Shown one piece after another: positions 58,692 to 64,000 of a stretch of 64,000 nucleotides of DNA. The stretch covers positions 1,079,823 to 1,143,822 of the forward strand of contig NZ_LT732535.1 of the NCBI RefSeq assembly GCF_900156915.1. The letters run 5' to 3'. The notes beneath the pieces were generated by a model, which saw nothing but the letters and a program-made list of their open reading frames with translations, ran no database searches and had not been told where the DNA came from. This DNA comes from Sediminibacillus massiliensis (GTDB taxonomy: Bacteria > Bacillota > Bacilli > Bacillales > Amphibacillaceae). Each line of letters starts with the position of its first letter. The stretch's first letter is position 1. A program made the translations under genes and the position numbers.

Positions 58692-59885
58692 GTGAAATAC
58701 ACAGATGAGCAGATATGCACCCAGCTTTTCGATAGCCCGTCAGAGCACCATGGGGCCGTTTCGCCCCCTATTTACCAAACAAGTTTATTTTCATTCGAAA
58801 CTTTTGAAGCGTTTACAGAAGCGCAATCCGCTGAAAGAGAAAACTACGTCTATACAAGGGGGGTAAATCCGACAACCGAAATCCTGGAAAACAAATTAGC
58901 TATGCTGGAACGCGGAGAGATGTGTAAGTGCTTCGGTTCCGGAATGGGGGCAATCAGCGCCATTTTCCATTCCCTGCTTAAAAAGGGAGACCATGTTTTA
59001 TTCATGAACACGATTTATGGACCAACACAACAGCTGATGGAGCATCTTGAAAATTTCGGGATCGAACACAGTTTTGTGACAGAGGATGCAGAATCCGCTA
59101 TCCGCCCTAATACGAGAATCATTTACGTGGAAAGCCCTGGCACAATGACGATGAAAGTGATCGATTTGATGAAGATCGCGGCAACCGGTATGCGTCATGG
59201 CATTTATACAGCCATCGATAATACGTGGTCCACCCCGATTTTCCAGAAACCTCTTACTATGGGTTTCGACCTGTCGATTCATTCCCTGACGAAATACATC
59301 GGAGGGCACAGTGATGTGGTGGGCGGTGCTGTTATCGGAAAGAAAAATTTGGTCGACCGTATTTTTCAATACGGTTTTCAGCTCAATGGTTCCGTGCTTT
59401 CCCCCCATGATGCATCGCTGATTATTAGAGGCCTGAGAACACTGCCGCTAAGGATGAAACAGCATCAGGCAAATGCGCTTCGGGTGATTGAATATTTGAA
59501 AACAAAGGAGGAGATCGCCGCCATACATCATCCCAGTCTTGAGGACGACAGCAGCCTCGTCGACAATCAAATGACCGGATTTTCCGGACTGTTGAGTTTT
59601 GAACTCAAGGAAGGGGGATTCGAGCAAGTTGCTGCATTTATTAATAAATTGAACGTTTTCAAAATCGGTGTAAGCTGGGGTGGATATGAGAGCCTGATCA
59701 ATTCGCCGATTAAACGCAACAATCAAGCCGAGCTTGAAAACCAAGGAATGGCTTCTGGATTAATTCGTCTTTCGATTGGACTGGAAAGCCCGGAATTGTT
59801 GATCAGTGATTTAGAAAATGGATTCCATGCTTTGAAAAAGGATGAAATCTTATCAAAAGGAGAGGTTGCAAGTGAAACAAAGTGA
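58692..59885 (+). CDS. PLP-dependent Cys/Met metabolism enzyme (gamma-lyase/cystathionine synthase family)
   Basis: A 397-residue fold-type I PLP enzyme. YVYTRGVNPTTEILENKLAM, the phosphate loop FGSGMGAISAIFHSLL, AIDNTWSTPIFQKPL and the lysine motif HSLTKYIGGHSDVVGGAV (Lys about residue 201) are the family marks. Reactions in the family include cystathionine synthesis or lysis and methionine gamma-lysis. The adjacent NhaC-type carrier and FadR-type repressor suggest catabolism of a sulfur amino acid rather than synthesis; that is inference. GTG start with GGAAGGG eleven bases upstream. Its end overlaps the next gene by 14 bp. Confidence 0.93.
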   Translation: MKYTDEQICTQLFDSPSEHHGAVSPPIYQTSLFSFETFEAFTEAQSAERENYVYTRGVNPTTEILENKLAMLERGEMCKCFGSGMGAISAIFHSLLKKGDHVLFMNTIYGPTQQLMEHLENFGIEHSFVTEDAESAIRPNTRIIYVESPGTMTMKVIDLMKIAATGMRHGIYTAIDNTWSTPIFQKPLTMGFDLSIHSLTKYIGGHSDVVGGAVIGKKNLVDRIFQYGFQLNGSVLSPHDASLIIRGLRTLPLRMKQHQANALRVIEYLKTKEEIAAIHHPSLEDDSSLVDNQMTGFSGLLSFELKEGGFEQVAAFINKLNVFKIGVSWGGYESLINSPIKRNNQAELENQGMASGLIRLSIGLESPELLISDLENGFHALKKDEILSKGEVASETK

Positions 59886-61332
59886 AGTGAAACGTCCCAC
59901 TGTCGGAATGGCTTTGATACCTATTACCCTGGCGCTCGTTATTTTCATCGTCGGCATCGGCGTGTTGAAATTTCAAGCAGAGCTCATGCTCATTTTTGCA
60001 GGCGTTCTTTTCTCGATATTCGCTGCCTTATATGGACATAAATGGGGAAAAATCATTACCGTGATGGGAGAAAAAATCAAAACAGCCCTGCCGGCCATCC
60101 TGATTTTGTTCAGCATCGGTTTGTTAATCGGCACCTGGATGATTTCAGGCACTATTCCATTTTTCGTTTATTATGGACTGGAAATCATTAACCCAGCACA
60201 TTTATATGTCCTCGCCTTTATCGTCACGGCTATTGTGTCCACGTGTACTGGAACTTCGTGGGGTTCAGCCGGGACGATTGGTGTGGCGCTGATGAGTATA
60301 GCCCAGACGATGGACTTGTCCATGGCGGTTACGGCCGGGGCCGTCGTTTCCGGTGCTTACTTCGGAGATAAGCTATCTCCACTGTCCGATACCACCAACA
60401 TGAGTTCCCTTGCCGCTGGTGCCAACTTGTATGAACACATTAAGCATATGCTCTACACCTCTGTCCCCTCAGCTCTCATTGCTATCATCGTTTTTTATTT
60501 TGTCGGACTGCAAATCGATTCTTCGCCCGGCCAACTGACTAATATCGAAGAAATGCTTGCAGGAATAGGCGAGTTGTTCAATCTTAATCCATTGGTTTTA
60601 CTTCCCGCAGTAATCGTGATCGCTGGTTCTCTACTAAAAAAGAACCCATTGATCGTCCTGTTCTGTTCGGCAGTGACCGCCATGATCATCGCCCAACTGT
60701 TACAGAGTGCGACTGTTCCGAACCTGTTCACCGCGGCAGTGGAAGGCTTCCACACGGAAATGCTCGGTGTTTCGCCTGATCTTATTTCTGAAGACATCCA
60801 GGAACTGCTCAACCGCGGTGGTCTTTACTCGATGTATAATGCGACATTCTTTGTGTTCTGTGCCTTTTTCTTCGCGTCAGCCTTGGAAGTTTCACAGGCA
60901 CTTAACGTGATATTGGAAAAAGTGATTACGTATCTCAAGTCGATTGGAAGCGTGATTTTCGCCTCCTTATTAACCGGATTTGCCGTCATCAACTGTACGT
61001 CGAACGCACTTGTCACCTATTTCCTGGTCAAAGACATTTATGGTGATGTCTATAAAAAGCGGAACCTGCACCCGACGAACCTTTCCAGAAGCATGGAAGA
61101 TTCCGTCACGATCACGGAAGCGCTCATGCCATGGACTGTGTCAGGGGTGTTTATGGCCACGACGCTTGGCGTAGGCAACTTCGAATTCCTTCCGTGGGCC
61201 TTTTTCAACCTAGGTGGTATTGTTTTCTCTGCTTTATATGGTTTTCTCGCCCCATATACGAATGGATTCGGGATCAGAAAGTTGGATGAAGATGTGGAAG
61301 AAGGAGAATCAAGGAAACAAGCTGCACTGTGA
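59872..61332 (+). CDS. NhaC family Na+-coupled carrier
   Basis: A 486-residue membrane protein with about eleven helices. TGTSWGSAGTIGVALMSIA, AGAVVSGAYFGDKLSPLSDT, TNMSSLAAG and DSVTITEALMPWTVSG are NhaC signatures. Besides Na+/H+ exchange, this family includes malate/lactate exchangers and the MetT methionine carriers. Being translationally coupled to a Cys/Met PLP enzyme, uptake of its substrate is a reasonable alternative to pure ion exchange. AGGAGAGG precedes the GTG at 59872 by six bases; an ATG ten codons earlier lacks a site. A terminator follows. Confidence 0.92.
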   Translation: MKQSEVKRPTVGMALIPITLALVIFIVGIGVLKFQAELMLIFAGVLFSIFAALYGHKWGKIITVMGEKIKTALPAILILFSIGLLIGTWMISGTIPFFVYYGLEIINPAHLYVLAFIVTAIVSTCTGTSWGSAGTIGVALMSIAQTMDLSMAVTAGAVVSGAYFGDKLSPLSDTTNMSSLAAGANLYEHIKHMLYTSVPSALIAIIVFYFVGLQIDSSPGQLTNIEEMLAGIGELFNLNPLVLLPAVIVIAGSLLKKNPLIVLFCSAVTAMIIAQLLQSATVPNLFTAAVEGFHTEMLGVSPDLISEDIQELLNRGGLYSMYNATFFVFCAFFFASALEVSQALNVILEKVITYLKSIGSVIFASLLTGFAVINCTSNALVTYFLVKDIYGDVYKKRNLHPTNLSRSMEDSVTITEALMPWTVSGVFMATTLGVGNFEFLPWAFFNLGGIVFSALYGFLAPYTNGFGIRKLDEDVEEGESRKQAAL

Positions 61333-61353
61333 CTTGTATATAGAAATGTCAAC

Positions 61354-61385
61354 GAGCCTCTCTTAAAAAGGGAGGCTCTTTTATG
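61354..61385 (+). terminator. Terminator after NhaC-type gene
   Basis: GAGCCTCTC and GGGAGGCTC around seven bases, followed by TTTT. Confidence 0.82.
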
Positions 61386-61402
61386 TATGGCTGACATTCA
61401 CA

Positions 61403-62305
61403 TTAATTAAACACCAAACTGTTCCGCTTTAAGAATCGACCATCAAACAGGATCGGGACCCCTTCCCCGTCTTTTTCTGCATGGATATGAAGATGTGGTT
61501 CTGTGGTGTTCCCCGTATTGCCGACCTCTCCAAGCTGATCACCTGTGTTCACTTGGTCTCCTTCCTGCACTTCTACCGTGCCTGGCTTCATATGAGCCAA
61601 GTGGATGTTTGCCCCTTCACACGATAGGATAACATGGTTGCCGGCTGGTGATGCCTTTTTATCCGGAGACTCCTGCGGTGCAATATCATCATACTCATCG
61701 ACAGCGGCGACCACTTCCCCACTGCATGGGCTGTAGAGCGGAGTTCCATAAATTTTGTATTTATCCAAGTCTGTCGGTGACAATCCAGCGCCCCTGAGTC
61801 CAAGGCCGTTCACTTGTAAAATGTCATAAGCATATTGCTGGGGTATGTACTCATTATGATAATTGATGGACGGGTTCGCGCCCCCATGTCCGACAGCATA
61901 AACCCCATCCTTCATGGGAAATTCCAGTTCGATGGCTTCGTCTTTGTCCGGCAGAATATAGCCGGTTATGCCGTTTGCGGCTAACAAGCCAAAATAAACA
62001 AACAGCACGATGCTGAAGCCCATGGAAAATTTATACTTTATGCTTTTCTTCGGACCTTTTGCAGGTAATTTGCCCAATCTTCTGAAGGCAAAGAAAGACA
62101 CGAGTATAAATAGCACCGGCCACAGCCAACGTAAGTAATGACTGTAAATGTGCCAGGGACCGAGGATGAAAATGAACGCAATGAACATGAGCAAGAGTAG
62201 CCAGTCTATCACGAGCACCTTCTTGCTGCCGAAGTCCGTTTTTAACAGATGGTAAAAGAGAGCTAAAGGTAACAGGATGTATATAGCAGCCATCATCCAA
62301 ATCAT
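61403..62305 (-). CDS. Membrane-anchored M23 family metallopeptidase
   Basis: A 300-residue protein with four N-terminal helices (from MIWMMAAIYILLPLALFY to about residue 115) and an external LytM/M23 domain. Zinc motifs are HNEYIPQQYAYD (His and Asp, about residues 148-159) and EPHLHIHAE (HxH, about residue 272); GDQLGEVGNTGNT is the usual approach to them. M23 enzymes cut peptidoglycan cross-bridges or regulate such cutting; the motif residues look intact. AAAGGAAG precedes the ATG. Single gene. Confidence 0.9.
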   Translation of the reverse strand: MIWMMAAIYILLPLALFYHLLKTDFGSKKVLVIDWLLLLMFIAFIFILGPWHIYSHYLRWLWPVLFILVSFFAFRRLGKLPAKGPKKSIKYKFSMGFSIVLFVYFGLLAANGITGYILPDKDEAIELEFPMKDGVYAVGHGGANPSINYHNEYIPQQYAYDILQVNGLGLRGAGLSPTDLDKYKIYGTPLYSPCSGEVVAAVDEYDDIAPQESPDKKASPAGNHVILSCEGANIHLAHMKPGTVEVQEGDQVNTGDQLGEVGNTGNTTEPHLHIHAEKDGEGVPILFDGRFLKRNSLVFN

Positions 62306-62839
62306 TTTTCTATCTTCCTTTCCGAAAACAGTATGTACCGAATATTGCGAGAATTTATTATCTAATTACTGATATGATTTCTTTCCTGAACCTGAACACC
62401 CCCGAAACAGTTTTATTGAACATCTGCAAAATAATAAGCCGGTACTCCCTTCAGCTTATTTTGATTTCAAACCGTCCTTGTGAAAGGATGGTTAATTATA
62501 CTTACGAAAGAGATCTGATTTGGTTTCAAGATAACAACTTCTTTGTGCCTTCCAAATAAATGTTCCCTTCAGACACTTACATATGACAAATGAAGAGGTG
62601 TACAACCACTGTCGTAACAATGCTATGCCTCCCCTATACTCATGCCTGTTTTTATCATTCACACCCTTGCTCACATCTGTCCAATTTATTCAAGGCTGTT
62701 ATTCTTTTCATTACATAGTAAAATTAAAAAATCAGTGTGTAGAGATATTGGGATTACTTATGTATATATATAAGAACCAAAAATATATGTCGTATGATAC
62801 GTCTGCCATCTGAAATTACAACTTTTCGGAGGGTAAAAT
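62306..62839. other. Intergenic region, 534 bases
   Basis: No convincing gene: two short frames (62374-62559, 62583-62813) lack ribosome sites and family features. A short perfect palindrome CGTAT-G-ATACG lies at 62791-62801, 39 bases before the next start, between an AT-rich promoter-like stretch (TATATATATAAG near 62763) and the ribosome site CGGAGGG, and could be an operator of the TetR or MarR kind. Confidence 0.5.
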
Positions 62840-63343
62840 ATGTACAGAGAAGAAAGACTGCCTCAAAGCCCTAAAGAAGGCGTAATCTTTATGCTGATTA
62901 TTTCGGTCATTTCGGTCAACACTATCGCCCCGATCATTATGGGCATGGAATTCGGTTTCAGTAAGAAGAATTATATAGAAACCTTGAAGGTCATTCCGAT
63001 TATGTGGGTTATTGTCATTATGTTAGTAAGATTTGTTGCAGGACCACTAGTGGGCAAAGTGATGCCGAAATTCGTCGGAAAGACAGATGGATTCAATGCC
63101 AGAATATTATTAAATACTTTATTGAATGTGACAGTCTTGTCTATTCTGTTAACAATCATCGGTACTTGGATTGGTACGAAACAAATAAGCATGGAACCTT
63201 TTCAGAATTTCTTTCATAGCTGATTTAGAAACTTTGGGATAGCGTTCTGGATTGAGTTGTTAATTGCACAGCCCATTGCAAGGTTTTCAATGAAAAAATT
63301 ACACGCAAAACAAAGACGTGAAGCAGAGACTGTCAATCTATAA
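62840..63343 (+). pseudogene. DUF2798 family membrane protein gene interrupted by in-frame TGA
   Basis: The frame from the ATG at 62840 (GGAGGG upstream) reaches a TGA at 63221-63223 after 127 codons. The same frame then continues with FRNFGIAFWIELLIAQPIAR and FSMKKLHAKQRREAE to a TAA at 63341-63343. The downstream part supplies the final helix and GP/QP-R motif expected of DUF2798, giving 167 residues, about the size of the intact relative at 37141-37629. The TGA follows PFQNFFHS, where a Trp codon (TGG) would be a one-base change. It is a recent nonsense mutation, a read error, or, less likely, stop readthrough. Helices sit near residues 16-36, 50-70, 91-110 and 130-145. Confidence 0.8.
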
Positions 63344-63363
63344 TAAATAGTACCAATTGTCAT

Positions 63364-63396
63364 GGCCGGTAGGTTTTAATAAAACCTACCGGCTGT
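63364..63396 (+). terminator. Terminator after DUF2798 gene
   Basis: GCCGGTAGGTTTT and AAAACCTACCGGC are perfect complements around AAT; a T-rich tail is weak but the stem is strong. Confidence 0.82.
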
Positions 63397-63642
63397 TAAT
63401 TTTGCAGATGATAAGTGCTGTACACGAAGTCCCTATGCTTCTTTCAAAGTCTGCCCGTGAGCTTTTCTGCTTCCATTTTTAACTGTTATCAGGGTCTGTA
63501 GTAATAGAACCACATCCACCTTTTGGTATTACATCTTACAGGGTTCATGTTAAAATAGGTGTGTTTTCGATTTCCTGAAGTTGGGGAATATAATAGAATC
63601 GTAGATTTAAGCAAATTCTTACATAAGGAAGTGAACAATTAC

Positions 63643-64000
63643 ATGAAGAAATTATCTTTGTTATTCTCTGCTGTGTTCCTGACCTTTTTCCTTGCCGCTT
63701 GTTCAGAAACCACTTCTACAAATGAAGAGAATGAGGAAAACCAAAACAAGCAAAATGAAGAGCAGTCAGAGGAACAGCCTGAAGAAGGAACAACAGACCA
63801 GGAAAATGAAAACAAGGAGCAAGAGGAAAGCAAAGAATCGGAGCCTGAACAGCCCTATGAACCCATAAAACCGGCTGAGGATGCCAAGCCTCTCGAAGAT
63901 AAGCTGACAGAAGAGGAACTTGAAAAGATGCCTAAGGCTGAAGCACACGGAGGGGATCGCACGCGTTTGGTTCCAGTTGGGGAAACAATGGTAGAGGGTG
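63643..64000 (+). CDS. Lipoprotein, highly acidic, C-terminus beyond window
   Basis: A partial protein of 119 residues to the window edge. The signal KKLSLLFSAVFLTFFLAAC ends in a perfect lipobox LAAC (Cys20), so it is a membrane-anchored lipoprotein. Next comes a low-complexity stretch of about 50 residues rich in Glu, Gln and Asn (NEENEENQNKQNEEQSEE), then a Pro-rich linker and the start of a domain (LTEEELEKMPKAEAHGGDRT). AAGGAAGTG lies nine bases before the ATG. The domain cannot be identified from the part visible. Confidence 0.88.
   Translation, partial: MKKLSLLFSAVFLTFFLAACSETTSTNEENEENQNKQNEEQSEEQPEEGTTDQENENKEQEESKESEPEQPYEPIKPAEDAKPLEDKLTEEELEKMPKAEAHGGDRTRLVPVGETMVEG

Noticed and set aside
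62374-62813. Two 61-76-codon plus-strand frames
   Set aside because: No ribosome sites, no conserved features, and they overlap no other evidence of coding.

Overview
The window looks like chromosomal DNA of a Gram-positive, endospore-forming member of the Bacillaceae. The evidence is G-rich Shine-Dalgarno sites (AGGAGG type) with frequent GTG and TTG starts, SigA-type promoters, and Bacillus-type families: HPr with His15/Ser46, an RsbR-type stressosome protein, class III Fbp, a SleL/YaaH-like LysM-GH18 protein, a RelP small alarmone synthetase and a YwaC-like neighbourhood. I cannot name the genus. No rRNA, tRNA, CRISPR array, transposase or prophage was found.

Layout. 0-7.3 kb: two GNAT acetyltransferases (the first cut by the window edge), a GlsB-type membrane protein, an HD phosphohydrolase, a GH43 glycosidase with a candidate cre site, a lone ptsH-like gene, an RsbR paralogue, a 48-aa small protein and a methyltransferase-like protein. 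7.3-15.1 kb: an electrophile/redox group (two Old Yellow Enzymes, a DJ-1/PfpI protein, nitronate monooxygenase, a cysteine-bearing MarR regulator) plus BrnQ, a second copy of the small-protein gene and a MerR regulator. 15.2-28.8 kb: YhdT-PanF, DUF4317, a MacB-type ABC exporter, an O-methyltransferase, a DHA2 drug exporter, a secreted repeat protein, a two-component system and a HAD phosphatase. 29-42 kb: a mixed accessory-like stretch holding two AT-rich genes (a PPOX flavoprotein and a nucleotidyltransferase) bracketed by related intergenic repeats, an amine oxidase, a ROK regulator with an MFS carrier, a TipAS-type MerR, MaoC, a GH1 phosphoglycosidase, and a MarR-RelP group.

42-64 kb: Fbp, an Nramp-like transporter that lacks the canonical metal-site residues, SleL, ThuA, an SDR, a gene split by a +1 frameshift inside a hairpin loop, a ZorA/ZorB-like motor pair with no ZorC/D/E beside it, an ABC-2 exporter, a three-gene membrane-protein run, an ECF sigma/anti-sigma pair, a GntR-controlled PLP lyase with an NhaC-type carrier, an M23 peptidase, a DUF2798 gene broken by an in-frame TGA, and the start of a lipoprotein gene.

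Most transcription units are short (one to three genes) and end in clear intrinsic terminators. Several regulators sit at self-controlling promoters that can be read directly: two MerR promoters with 19-bp spacers, a MarR promoter with overlapping dyads ahead of relP, an ECF-type promoter ahead of the sigma gene, and a divergent GntR promoter. The observations I rate highest are the duplicated small-protein module with its conserved palindrome and leader, the frameshift-in-hairpin gene, the orphan ZorAB-like motor, and the Nramp homologue with an altered metal site.
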